Assembly (NCBI RefSeq): GCF_000151665.1
Contig: NW_013171815.1
Span: 1,902,361 to 1,966,360, forward strand
Source of the DNA: Blastocystis hominis
Taxonomy: Eukaryota; Sar; Bigyra; Opalinata; Blastocystidae
Length of the DNA: 64,000 bases
Direction: 5' to 3'
Under the pieces are notes generated by a model. The model saw nothing but the letters and a program-made list of their open reading frames with translations. It was not told where the DNA came from and did not search any database. The position numbers and the translations under genes are program-made. The first letter of the stretch is position 1, and the number at the start of each line of letters is the position of its first letter. Positions 21,801 through 33,131 of this stretch are shown piece after piece.

Positions 21801-23997
21801 GCTTTCGCTGGTCACCAACTTCGACGTCTTCGCGAATATCTCCTTCTCGCAGAGCAACATGGACGTTCTGGTGAACTGCTCCGTCTTCAACACGCATCGC
21901 CGCCTCATCAGCTCCTTCTCGGTCGCCGTGGACTACGGCGAAGTGGCCTGGTACGTCGTCAACGACCTCCAGCCCCAAACCAAATACTCCGCCATCTGCT
22001 GGGTGCGCGACGGGTTCATGGAGGCGCGCGAGTTCGACCTCTCGCTGCAGACGGTCAGCTTCGTGCCCGCCAACGCGTCCATGACGATCTTCCGCACCAC
22101 CACGTCCTTCGTGATCGTGGATCTGACCGCGAACAAGCACGGCCGCTTCCACTGCATGGCGATGTACACCAACGACAAGGAAGACCTCAAGCAGTTCTCC
22201 ATTTCCTTCATCGAGGAGAACGGCATCACGCTCGACTACCTCATCCCTCACCGCTCCGAGCACCTCTACATCCCGCTCCTCCACGGCGACGCCGCTCCCT
22301 TCCCGCCCGACGACGACGACCTCGACGACGACGACCTCAACGTCTACGTCATCTGCACCTACTTCCCCGTCGTGGGAAAGGTCCCGCAGATCTCCCAGGG
22401 CAAGATCATGCGTCTCCGCGGAAAATCCCCCACCGGTAGGTTCCACGTTTCCACTCGACGGCAGAGCTGTACTACCCGGAGATTCTGCTGCGCGACCCCC
22501 CGCTGGGCGCGACGAGCATCTACTCGCACAGCAACGTGACGCTGCGGTTCGCCACCACGGTCACCATCAAGCAGTCGCTCCGCTATTTCTTCCTGCTCGA
22601 GCCCATCGACGGACTCGGACCCACCTACCGACGCGTCCTCCTCCCCGCCAACCCTTCTTCGTCTCAGACTTTGACATCTTCGTCTCAGACTTTGACATCT
22701 TCGTCTCAGACGATGACATCTTCGTCTCAGACGATGACATCTTCGTCTCAGACGATGACATCTTCGTCATCTAAAATGACATCCTCATCCCAAATGACAT
22801 CTTCGTCGTCTTCGTCTCCCACTTTGACATCTTCGCCACCCTCCACTCTGACTCCACCCGGCTCGGTCCTCGGGAGTTTCACTGCGTATGACCCGCTGTC
22901 GATTCGTCCGGAGGACTGCTGGATCGACCCTTTCAGCATCCGCTGTCCGCTTCCCCAGCTGGACTCGCGGATTCGCTACGGGCTCCGTCCCTCGCTCCCC
23001 GACATGATCGTCGATTCCCTCTCCGGGCACGCGCTTCCCCCAAACCAGCTTTCCCGCGGGAAATACCTCCTCGAGTTCACTGCCGTCGCCAGTACGTTCC
23101 ACGTTTCCACGTTTCCACTAGGCGCGCCGCGCATCACCGCGCAGCTGCTTCGTCCCGCGGATATCGCCGCCGCCCCGCTCACCGCCGACCTGGTGGTGCG
23201 CTATTCCCGCGGGGATTTCGCGCCCACGGACGTGCCGCTTCTTTTGGCGCGCAGTTTTGGCGGGGTGGTGCTTCGCGCGCGATTGGGCGATGCGTGCGCC
23301 ATCCTGTCCAGCGAGCCGTCGGGCGCGCTTTCCGTGACGATCCCCGTGGGGAAATGTCTGACGGCGCTGGAGCCGGACACCAACTACGAGGTGATCATCC
23401 CCGCGGGATGTTGGAGTCACGGGTCGAAGGAGTCGCCGTCGTCGGCGCGCTTCGCGTTCCACACGGTGGATTGTAAGGCAGGCGGAGGAGATGAGACGCA
23501 GCGAGCGAGCCGCCGACATTACTCGCGTCTGTGCCGAAAAGCGCGGAGACGCTCGTCTGGAGGCAGGAAGTGCGTCTGTCGTTCGATCGGCCGGTGAATC
23601 CGGGAAGCGGGAAGATTCATGTGGATGTGATCGATATGGTGAGGAACGCGCTGCTGTACGATTCGGTGGAGGAGGAAGCGGCAGCGGTGGTGAGGGGGAC
23701 GGACGATCCGTTTGTGGTGAGTTTGGACATGAAGCGATTTCCGTTCTATCCGTATGCGCTGTTTAATGTAAGGAAGGGAGAAGAGCGGCTAAAATGCAGA
23801 TTTCGTGGACGGGCGATGCCTTCAAAACGTTTTCCAATGTGAATGCAAAAGAGGGGTACGTGTTCTTCTACACTGTCGACGAAACCTGTGATCGGCATTT
23901 GCCGGCCGATTCGATGCAACCGCTCTTTTGTAACTATTATTATGATGGCACCAAGCGGTTTTGTCATTGCTCAGCACTTTTCTTGCCTTTTTGTTAA
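18830..23997 (+). CDS. Large secreted protein with HRM/sushi-like and fibronectin-like modules
   Basis: Nine exons encode about 1,637 residues. It opens with a signal peptide (MRTCYCSIPFFLLVLYC) split by a 32-bp intron (18879-18910). Further introns: 19152-19189, 19303-19336, 19973-20002, 22436-22464, 23092-23121, 23473-23501 and 23768-23799. A beta-rich N-terminal region is followed by four to five cysteine modules of pattern C...W....GG.V...C.....G...RxC...G.W......C (about 20025-20800), fibronectin-III-like stretches, an Asp-rich patch, a Ser/Thr repeat built on SSSQT (22660-22830) and a Cys-rich tail. No membrane helix is seen. TAA is encoded at 23995-23997, but a TTTTTGTT element at 23988 could place cleavage so that an earlier TAA is made. 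Likely a surface or secreted adhesin; function unknown. Confidence 0.7.
22658..22830. repeat. Coding repeat SSSQ(T/M)(L/M)T
   Basis: About eight 18-bp units related to TCTTCGTCTCAGACNNTGAC encode a Ser/Thr-rich, probably O-glycosylated linker within the large secreted protein. The third unit type (ATGACATCT) drifts toward the 3' end. Confidence 0.8.
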
Positions 23998-24003
23998 CAA
24001 ACA
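23988..24003. terminator. Near-palindromic element serving two convergent genes
   Basis: TTTTTGTTAACAAACA contains a TGTTTGTT for the minus-strand histone H3 gene (23996-24003) and a TTTTTGTT for the plus-strand secreted-protein gene, around the palindrome TGTTAACA. Confidence 0.5.
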
Positions 24004-24036
24004 GAGTGAGGATGGTATTGACAAATACCAGATTTC

Positions 24037-24444
24037 TTACTTTTCGTTGCGGATGCGACGAGCCAGCTGCATATCTCTCGGCATGATCGTCACACGCTTG
24101 GCGTGGATGGCGCACAGGTTGGTATCTTCGAACAGAGAAACCAGGTAAGCCTCAGCAGCCTCCTGAAGAGCCATCACAGCGGAACTCTGGAAACGGAGAT
24201 CGTTCTTGAAGTCCTGAGCCACCTCACGCACCAGTCTCTGGAAAGGCAGCTTGCGGATCAGAAGCTCAGTGCTCTTCTGATACTTGCGGATCTCACGCAG
24301 AGCCACAGTTCCGGGGCGATAACGATGGGGCTTCTTCACGGCTCCAGCGGTGGGCGAGCTCTTACGAGCGGCCTTGGTAGCCAATTGTTTACGAGGAACC
24401 TTTCCTCCAGTGCTTTTACGAGCAGTCTGCTTGGTACGAGCCAT
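24037..24444 (-). CDS. Histone H3
   Basis: Intronless, 135 residues. Starts [18 protein letters not shown] and keeps the core through [28 protein letters not shown] and [21 protein letters not shown]. Differences from the canonical protein: Val after Lys14, SSPTAGAV in place of SAPATGGV, and a C-terminus RNEK. Modifiable lysines 4, 9, 14, 18, 23 and 27 are present. Transcribed divergently from H4. Confidence 0.97.
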   Translation of the reverse strand: MARTKQTARKSTGGKVPRKQLATKAARKSSPTAGAVKKPHRYRPGTVALREIRKYQKSTELLIRKLPFQRLVREVAQDFKNDLRFQSSAVMALQEAAEAYLVSLFEDTNLCAIHAKRVTIMPRDMQLARRIRNEK

Positions 24445-24958
<514 letters not shown>

Positions 24959-25017
24959 TCTGGTATTTTTGAATGCCATTCTCCGATTGCTTATTTATTT
25001 GTTGACACAAACACGAC

Positions 25018-26051
25018 ACACTTTCACACGCTTTGGAGCCGGTGTCATCGTTCGCTCGATCGGAGCAGCTCCCGATGTCCTCTGCGATCCCTCCGACGTG
25101 CGGAAAATACTTTCTTTCTTGAATGCTACACATCAGAAGCACCCACACGAGCGCGTACGATCCGAAATCACTCCTTCCGCGACCAGAAGCTTTCTTCGCT
25201 TCTGCGTTCGCTGCTGGAATTGCTGCCACGCGGACTGCTTGTTTTTGTAGTACTCGTTCTCCTCCTTCGCTTTCTTCTCTTTCTGCAACATGTACATCTT
25301 TGATGAAGCGATCTCCTCATCCTCACCTTTCGCTTCTTTAGATTCACCGTTTTCTTGTCGTCGGTTGGGAGAATGCGGAGATCGTCCGAAACAACGTCTT
25401 CCGTCTTGCCTGCCATTCTACAGCTGAAGAACACATCCACAGATATCCACTTCAGATCGGACTTGCGGACTTTGTCGTACGTATCAAACTTGGTGTAGCG
25501 AATGTTCACATCGTCGCCATTCACGCTCTCGATGATCGTGTCGTAGAAATTACCATCACCGTGGAAAATGACTCGACATTTCGTTCCTGGCTACAGAACA
25601 GAAAAAGGCAGGATCAGGAATACCTTGATATCCTTCTCAGGAAGACGATCTGCGACATCCCAGCGACTTGTAGGTTTGCGAATTTGAGACATATCGAGAA
25701 CGGCCGACGAGTTGTAGCCAATATAAAACACAGTCACATCAATTTGGAATTCGTCAATCTTGTGAACAATCGCTAGAGAATGAGTTCTCTTTCAAATTAT
25801 AGCTAACCAGGATAGTATTTATTATCCTCCTTGTATAGCGCCTCACAACGGTCACCGACCTTCCATTCGATGTAGTTTGCTGCAAAATGATGGCCACTCG
25901 TAGCAGAATACGATTTACTTTCTGCGGAATATTTGTAGTGACAGACTGCGCTTCTTTCGGTTTTTGGGTGTCTCTTCGACTGACTCCACGTCGAAGCCAC
26001 TTACTTAGTCTCTCCAGATTCCTTTCGCAGCGAAATCACGTTCTCACTCAT
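25018..26051 (-). CDS. SMNDC1/SPF30-like splicing factor with two Tudor domains; stop possibly made by poly(A)
   Basis: Probable spliceosome-assembly factor binding dimethyl-arginine on Sm proteins. The first Tudor domain begins WKVGDRCEALYKEDNKYYPA and continues VTVFYIGYNSS. A second related module follows (PGTKCRVIFHGDGNFYDTII, VNIRYTKFDTYDKV). The C-terminal helix QSAWQQFQQRTQKRRKL followed by KKESIF matches the SMNDC1 signature (KWQQF...SIF). Introns of 29-39 bp join the downstream exons cleanly; the first exon-exon junctions (26035-25880) are uncertain. A TGTTTGTG element at 25006-25013 lies inside the frame: cleavage 4 nt before it follows a T, giving TAA after KRVKV. An encoded TAA exists at 24995-24997 beyond that point. 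Confidence 0.75.
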
Positions 26052-26076
26052 AATGAACGAAAGAAAAGTGTGTCCA

Positions 26077-26084
26077 AACAAACA
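26077..26084 (-). terminator. TGTTTGTT motif of the mL59-like gene
   Basis: Exact match 17 nt after the TAA stop. Confidence 0.65.
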
Positions 26085-26101
26085 CCCAAACTATGCTTGT
26101 T

Positions 26102-26873
26102 TTATTTCTTATCTGTCTCTGCTTCTTTTCCCTTCTCCTTCTTAGCTCCCTCTTTACCCATCTTTTGTTTTTCATTCACCTTCTCTTTCTTCTCGGCTTC
26201 CTTTGCAGGCTCCTTCGCAGTCTCCGCTGCGCTTTTTGCTGTAGCCTTTGCTGTAGTCTTCGCTGTAGCCTTTGTTGTAGCCTTTGCCGCAGCCTTTGCC
26301 GCAGCCTTGGCAGCTTCGGCAGCGCGATTTGCTTTTCTTGCCTTACTCGTCACACGCTTTCCAATTTCAAAGAACTCGTCGCTACATTGTGAATCAGCTG
26401 CAATCAATTTTTACTAGTCGTCTGCATCTAGTTTTATATCGAGGAATGTGTGAGGTTTTGTCAGATAGGCTTCCTACACCATCAGAATGGAGCAACTCGA
26501 CCCACCTTGCGAGTTTCTTCGATTAGTTTGTCCATTCCCTTCAAGTTTTTGTCGATAAGAGCAACTCTACAATCAACGACTCAAATCCGAAACGATACCT
26601 CTCAGCAAGTTTGTTATCAAACGCATGTCCCTTGGGCGACTTCGGGATCCAGGACTTGGCAGGCTTGTCCCATTCGGGATTCCACTCTAATTGTCACTCG
26701 CTCAACACAGAAATAGTACGAGCTTGGATTCCATTGATCGTTCCATAACGTAAACACTCTTTTCGAATGCGAGCGATTCTTCTTGCAGAAAGCTTCGGCT
26801 TTTGCCAGACGCCGTTCACCAACTGCGGCTTCATGGCTTTGGCAATCTGTTCCACAGCATAGTACTTGCTCAT
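26102..26873 (-). CDS. Probable mitochondrial ribosomal protein mL59-like, with Lys/Ala-rich tail
   Basis: Five exons (introns 32-33 bp) give 213 residues. Order of motifs resembles the mL59 (fungal MRPL25) family: KLSARRIARIRKECLRYG, then KSPKGHAFDNKLAERVALID and a helical GMDKLIEETRKEA. The last ~85 residues are an Ala/Lys-rich extension (AAKAAAKATTKATAK) typical of nucleic-acid-binding tails. Start is taken at 26873; an in-frame ATG at 26924 would add 17 residues. Blastocystis retains a mitochondrion-related organelle with its own ribosomes, so such a gene is expected. Family call is moderate because the match is by motif order only. Confidence 0.5.
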
Positions 26874-26957
26874 CCTTCCACCGAAAAGAGATTGTAAATC
26901 TCCTCCTCCCTCTCCACGGTCCATTGGGACCCGAGCCCCTCCTCCGCAGTCGATTCA

Positions 26958-26965
26958 AACAAACA
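26958..26965 (-). terminator. TGTTTGTT motif of the PERK-type kinase gene
   Basis: Exact match 28 nt past the TAA stop at 26994-26996. Confidence 0.65.
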
Positions 26966-26993
26966 CTCCGAACATGTAGCAATTACATGACAC

Positions 26994-29900
26994 TTAATTC
27001 ACAGAGTCTACCCCTTCAATCTTGGCGATCGTCTCCTTTACATCGCTAATATCACTCTACTCCTCACCCTTCCCCTCTCTCCACCCTACCTCCTTCACAT
27101 CATCCACATTCAGCGTTACCACGATTTTCTTCGCGTTCGAATCGAATTCCATCGATTTTATGCACTGCGCCATCCCCATTTCCTGCAGTTTCGAGCTGAT
27201 CAGCACCTGGATCCTACCCTTCACCCCGTTTCCCCGTTTCTACCTTCCGAAATCCTCCTCTTCCTTCAATTTCACCACAAAATGCTCCTTTTTCTCCCGA
27301 ATTTGCTTCGCCAGTTCCACAGCCTCCCCCGCGGAAGGCCGGTTCCGCGGGTCTTTCGCCATCATCCGCGTCACCAGGTCGAAGAACGCGTCGCTGACCG
27401 TTTCCTTGTCATGCTGAAACTCCCCCTGTCTGGCTCTCCCCAGAACCATGTAGCGTTCCGTCGTGGTCGCGAACGCGGGGAACATCATTTCGTACAGCAC
27501 CATTCCCGCGGAAAACACATCGCTTTTGTAGTCGTAGGTGGAGTTGACCGCGAATTGTTCCGGCGACGCGTAGATTTGTGTTCCGATGCGCGTCGTCGTG
27601 GCGGAGCCGGATAAACTGGAGGGAAGCGAGGCGTCCGCGCGTTTCGCGGGGGAAACCGACTAGAGGTAACGTGGAAGAAAAGGTGGAAACGGGGTTGGCG
27701 TCGCTGAGGATGCGGGAGAGTCCGAAATCGCCGAGCCGGACGACTTTGTCTTCGCCGTAGAAAATGTTGGCGGGCTTCACGTCGCGGTGGATGACGTTTT
27801 TCCCGTGGATGTAGGTGAGCGCGTGGCAGAGCTGCACGCAGACGTCGAGGAGCTCGCGCTCGCGCACCACGCGCGCGGGGTCCTTGAGGTAGTTCTCCAG
27901 CGTGGTGCGCCCGCAGTAGGCCATCTGGATGTACAGCACCAGCGCGTACTGCTGCAGGAGGTCCGACAGCCCCGACGACGCGCTCGCAGCGCTCGCAGCG
28001 CTCGCAGCGCTCGCAGCGCTCGGCCGGCGCACGCGGCGGCGCACGCGCGGAACCCCAGAGGCAGCAGCGGTAGCAGTAGCGACAGGCGTGGAAGAGACCA
28101 CGGCGGACTGGGAGTCGAGGGAAGGAGGCTGAGATTGGATGGATTGGATGGAGTTGGGCTGAGATTGGACGGATTGGACGGATTGGACGGGATCTTTGGA
28201 GTCGAGGGAAGGGTCGAGGGGCTCTTTGGATGGAAGAGAAAGCTGGGAGGGCGATCCCGGGGTGTGGGACGTGGAATAGGAATAAGAAGAAGAAGAAGCC
28301 GAGGAAGGAGAGAGCGAGGAACCGTTCGACGTTGAAGCAGACGAAGAAAAAGAAGAAGAAGATGATGATGAAGAAGAAGAAGACGCCGATCCCGATCCCG
28401 ATTCCGAACCCGATTCCGAACCCGAACCCGATTCCGAAGAGGAATGGAAGGAACGCGACGCCGAATTCGAATCGAACTCCTCCTCCTCCGAGGACTCCGC
28501 GGTATCCAGCTTGAACGCGCTATTCGACAAGTACTCCACGCTGAACGTCAAGCGCGACGAATCGTCCTCGAACTGGAACGGGCAGAACGATCCCTCGCCC
28601 AACGCCAAGCTCCCCGCCCCCGAGCCGTTCGCCAGCTCGCTGCTGGTCTCCTCGCAGGTCGACAGCACGCCGCCCTCCGTCCCCAGCGTGTTCGTCAGCA
28701 GGAACTCCTGCGTGATGAGCGACTTCTCGGTGAGGTCCTCGGTGGTTTCCTCGGTTCCCCGCAGCTCCGCGGGCATTTTATCCAGCTCCACCTGCTCCAC
28801 CCACGCGTTGTAGAACCGCACGATGTTCACGTCGTCGAACTTCGCCAGCAGCTTCACCTCCCGCAGCACGCGCTGCGTGTGCTCGCCCTCCAGTCCTCCG
28901 CGCGTCAGATTCACCTTCTTCACCGCGTAGTCGATCCCGTCGATCATCTTATTGCACAGAAACACCGCGCCGAACCCGCCTCGCCCGATCAGTTCCTTCT
29001 CCTACGCCTCGCCGCGCCTCCAAATCCCCACCTCGAAGTCCTGGTGGTACAGTCCCGTGCACACCGGGATCGCTCCGCCCGACAGATGAATCACGTGCAG
29101 CGACGCCATGTCCGGCGACGGCGACGGCGACGGCGACAGCGGCGGCGGCGGTGTAGCGACCTCGCGGAACGACACGGGAATGGCGGCCTCCCCCGCGGTT
29201 TCCTTGGGGAGATAGCGCTGCAGGAGCCACGTGGCCCAGCGGTAGAGGAGGTAGAAGAGGAAGACGCAGCCGAGCATGGCGAGCAGAATCACGGAGTCGT
29301 GCCCGAAGCTGTGGTCGCGGGGACGGCCGTGGTACAGCGGGAGCGAGGGAAAGCCCTCGGAGAGATTGCTCTTCGTGATCGGCCACACGTCCGACGACGT
29401 AACGCCCTTCGCGGGGATCCGGTCGATCTCTTCCGCGGGGAGCGACGAGAGGAGCGGGAGCTGCGGGTGGTTCCCCACGGGGGAGAAGAGCAGCGCGAGC
29501 AGCACGTGGTTGTCGACCTGCTGGTCGCCCCCCGGGAGGAGTTTCACGCCATCGGAAATAACTCCCTGATCCGCGGTGAGGGATCGGGAGTTTCGGATGA
29601 ACACGAAGGAGTCGTTGAAGGCGAAATAGCCCTGGATGAGCATGTTGGGGAAGGTGGTGGTCCAGAGTTCCGAGCCGTCGAGGCCCAGCGCCTGCACGGA
29701 GAAGGCATCGGTGAAGATGAGGTCGGAGATGTGCGCCACTTCGTCGATGTGCCGGATCTGCATGGAAGGAGAAACGGAGAAGTACCACGTCGTTGCTGAA
29801 TTGGAGGAGAATGGTGGTCGTGGTGAGGTTCCAGAACTCATAGCCGCGGTTGCTGAAGCAGTTGACGCCTTTGTCGATGCGGATCACGCGGATTTCGGAG

Positions 29901-30672
29901 AGAGAAGAGATGAACTATATGGATGAATGGAATGCTTAAAAAGAAATATACGTCCATATCGGGAGACGTGGAGGAACCGGGAGAGGAACGCTTGCCTGTG
30001 AGGGCGTCGAGCGAAATGAACGAACTCTTCTTGGAACCCAAAAAGATGATCGACGAGTCATCTGACAGATTAGCACACCCAATGAAGGAAAGAAGTACTG
30101 TTCGGACCAGGAATGTCCACGGAAATCGTGTCCTTGTTGATAATGTTATCGATTGAATGTTGAAACACGTTAAATTTACCATCTACACGAGGAATCAAAA
30201 TGTAGCCATCCAGAGTAACCAGAATTTCATTGAACGGTCTATTTACATGTGCTACAAATAATCGAATTCGACCGCGCCTACCTTGTAAAGAAGTTGCATT
30301 CCCAGAACTCCCGTAAGGTTCGGGAGGAGGGGGCGCGTCAGTCACACGCATCAACTTGTCACTGATCTTTCGTGCCCAGAGGATTTTCCCGTTGTCTGAG
30401 TCGAGAGCATACAATACGCCCTCTAGATCAACGAGATACACTCCAGGATATTTCTTAAACGGGATAATGTTGTTTGGAGCTCCCTCGCCGACCACTTCCT
30501 CGTAGTCGTACTGGGCATCTTCTAGCACGACGTCGTCTTCCTCAAAATAATCAATGTCATTATTTATTTCATAATCATATTCTTCTACGTCAAATCTCTC
30601 CACACTCAAAGCAAACGAGAGTAGGAGAGAAAGCAAGAGTGCTCGATTGGCTATAACTCTCGCCAACTTCAT
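26994..30672 (-). CDS. PERK-type transmembrane eIF2-alpha kinase
   Basis: Predicted ER stress sensor that phosphorylates eIF2alpha. Signal peptide (LLLSLLLSFALS), a luminal PQQ/propeller-like domain (GVYLVDLEGVLYALDSDNGK, LDGYILIP, SFISLDALTGK, GSELWTTTFP), one membrane helix (VILLAMLGCVFLFYLLYRWA), then the kinase: GRGGFGAVFLCNK, YAVKKV lysine, alpha-C REVKLL. A ~290-residue Ser/Gln-rich insert is followed by the eIF2-kinase-type LYIQMAYCGRTTLENYL, HRDVKPANIF, DFG and SPEQF. A C-terminal extension ends in a small alpha/beta segment (IAKIEGVDSVN) not standard in PERK. Nine exons, introns 30-37 bp, one without stops (30252-30281). Total about 1,139 residues. Confidence 0.88.
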
Positions 30673-31014
30673 TATTTTATATATAAAGGGCTAATAGAGA
30701 GACCTTAAGACTATAAAGAAGAACATACAAAGAATGCATGCGCAGTGGTTCTTGATTATCAAGAAACTAGAGTTTTCAACCACCCTAGAACTATGGAATG
30801 AAGATATGTTCTCATGGATCACGAAAGAGTCATACGCCAGATTTCGTTGCGAAACGACTTCAGTCACCATCATCTGCAGGCTCGGTCCCAACGGGTCTAC
30901 CGAGAGCAGAAAATAGAGATAGGAAATTTTCCCAGCCGAATTTAACGATCTAGATTTATATTGATAAGGAGGCGTTTCAATATTTCCACTTTCAAAAACA
31001 CTTATTCATCAAGG
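30673..31014. other. Intergenic, divergent promoter region
   Basis: 342 bp between the kinase and PHD-RCC1 start codons. One 60-codon frame on the plus strand has no coding character. I see no RNA gene or clear regulatory motif. Confidence 0.4.
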
Positions 31015-32866
31015 ATGGAGAATCAACAAGCCGAAGTAAGGGATATTACAGATCTTGTTATGCTAGCAAATGACAAAATGCCAGGTCTGCAAACAAGCCT
31101 GTGATGAAAACGTGCTCGTCCTTTGTGATGGATGTGATAATGCCTATCATACCTACTGCATGGTATATTTTTCGTATGGTTGTGTGACTCATCTAGTCTG
31201 GTTGCGAATGTTGCGGAAAGGTTCCTAACAAACAATTCAAGAAGGTAGCGGAGGTTCCTGAGGGTGCCTGGTATTGCAAGCACTGCAGAGATCGCCTTCC
31301 GTCTCTTGCCAAAGGACAGAAGCCCATAAGCCTCATGTACGGCTGGGGAAATAATTCTTCTGGATGTGTACGTGTGCACAGCTCGTGTGAGCGCTAGTTA
31401 AGTTCGGGATTAGAAAAGAAGTTGATTACGACTCCAACCCCCCTGAAGGACGTGGAGGCCACCGAAGTTGTCGACATCGCAGTGGGCGACGTACAGTTCC
31501 TCGCTCTTTTCAATGGCAGGAAATCTCCGTTCTGCTGGACGCCTCGGGCGGCGTCTACACGTGCGGCAACGGCATTAACGGGGATCTGGGCCATTCGGAC
31601 ATCGTGCACGAGAGTCTGGACCACTTCCGTCGCGTGGAGCATTTCCAGAGTTCGAAGATAAGCAAGGGCGAAGGCCCGATCGTGAAGATCTTCTGCCGTG
31701 CGGACAACGTTCTCGCTCTGACGCGCAACGGCCATCTGTACGGCTGGGGCGGCAACGCGCAGGGCGAATTAGGTCACATGGACTACAAGGTGAAACGCCT
31801 CCCCAAGAAGAACAGCGTAGCTCTCTCCTTTTATTTTCTCCTCACCCTTCCAGGCGTTCCGCGAGATGAACGTGCAGGTGCGGGACATCGCGATGGGCAA
31901 TCACCACACGCTGGTCCTGGGCGACGACAACGTCGTGTACGCCATGGGCGAGAACACGCACCGCCAGCTCGGCGTCTCCAACAACTCCCTCGAGTGGACG
32001 CCCAAGCGGCTCTGCCAGGAGTGGAAGCACGTGGGTTTCTCCGTTTCCACGTTCCGCGTAGGACCGAACCGTCGTGGAGGAGCCGGACTTCCCCGGGCCG
32101 GTGACGCGCGTCTTCGCTGGCGGCAATTCCAGCTGCTGCGTGGACCGCAAGGGACTCTGGTACTTCTGGGGCGCCGACATGCTCCGCCTCGCCCCCGCGG
32201 GAACCGAGGCCGCCGTCTCCTTCCTCCCCGCGCACTCCACGATCCCCTACCCGCTCGCCACCGACGTCTTCGCCAAGATCCCCGCGGTAAAGGACCTCGC
32301 CTTCGGCTTGGCCCACTGCCTTCTTCTGGACGCCGACGGCGCCGTCTTTGCCGCGGGGGACAACGCCAAGGGGCAGCTCGGCCTCCCGGGCGTTTCCTTC
32401 ACGTGGGAACCGGGCGGGCGTTTCATGTAGAGGGGAGTTCCGGAAGGTGGACGTCCCCGCGGGAATGGAGGGCGTGTTCGCGTTCGACGGGGTCAGCGGG
32501 TGCTTCGGTCCCCGCGGGTTGTACATGTGGGGCGACGGCGCGACGCGGCTGATCCCCGCGGAAGAGGGCTGCGTGAAGACGCCGAAGAAAATCGCGGGAA
32601 TCGAGGGCGTGAAGCGCGTGCGCATCAGCGGAACGCACGTGCTCGTGCTCTGCAAGCCGTCCGATGAAACGGTCGACGAAACGGTCGACGAAACGGCCAA
32701 GCAGCCATCCGAAGAAGGAAAAGAAAAAGAAAAAGAAGCGAATCAGCCGAAGGAAGAGGCGCAGAACGCGAAGGCGGCGGAGGAGAGCGCGAAACGGGAT
32801 CGCGAAGAGCGGACGGAGGCGGACGCGGGCGAGAGCGAGGCGAAGAAGCTCGAGATCGGCGCGTAG
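31015..32866 (+). CDS. PHD-finger protein with RCC1-type repeats
   Basis: Eight exons (introns 28-37 bp) give 543 residues. An N-terminal PHD finger has the C4HC3 pattern: CQVC, LCDGCDNAYHTYC, a CECC insert, then WYCKHC. RCC1/BLIP-II-type propeller strands follow: LMYGWGNNSSG, GGVYTCGNGINGDLGH, GHLYGWGGNAQGELGH, VVYAMGENTHRQLG, AVFAAGDNAKGQLG, LYMWGDGA. The C-terminus is an acidic Lys/Glu tail including a DETV repeat. PHD fingers read histone H3 tails and RCC1 propellers bind nucleosomes or Ran, so a chromatin role is plausible (inference). TAG stop. Confidence 0.8.
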
Positions 32867-32994
32867 CTCGGGAATTTTCGATTTTGTTTTCTTGGATGAG
32901 TTTGTGGGAAACAGTAAAGAGAAAAGGAGGATTGTGTGTGAATCAAACAGAGAAAATATTAAAAAAAGAGGAGAAACAACGAATGAAAGAAAGG

Positions 32995-33131
32995 AATTGA
33001 ATGAATGAATGAATGAATGAATGAATGAATGAATGAATGAGTCATTGAATCATTGAATGAATCGGAAAGATTCAATCAAAGCAGCATTCAATTCATTCAT
33101 TCAATTCACTCATTCAATTCATTCGATTCAT
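32995..33131. repeat. (GAAT)n microsatellite and its imperfect inverted copy
   Basis: About eleven GAAT units (32995-33041) are followed, 45 bp later, by ATTC-rich sequence (33085-33131), so the transcript could fold into a long imperfect hairpin. It lies in the ~350-bp gap between convergent genes; no gene is seen in the gap. Confidence 0.7.

Noticed and set aside
27787-29799. Long plus-strand frames opposite the eIF2 kinase
   Set aside because: Antisense to a well-supported kinase; low-complexity Arg/Glu composition caused by the Ser-rich insert and GC-rich codons.
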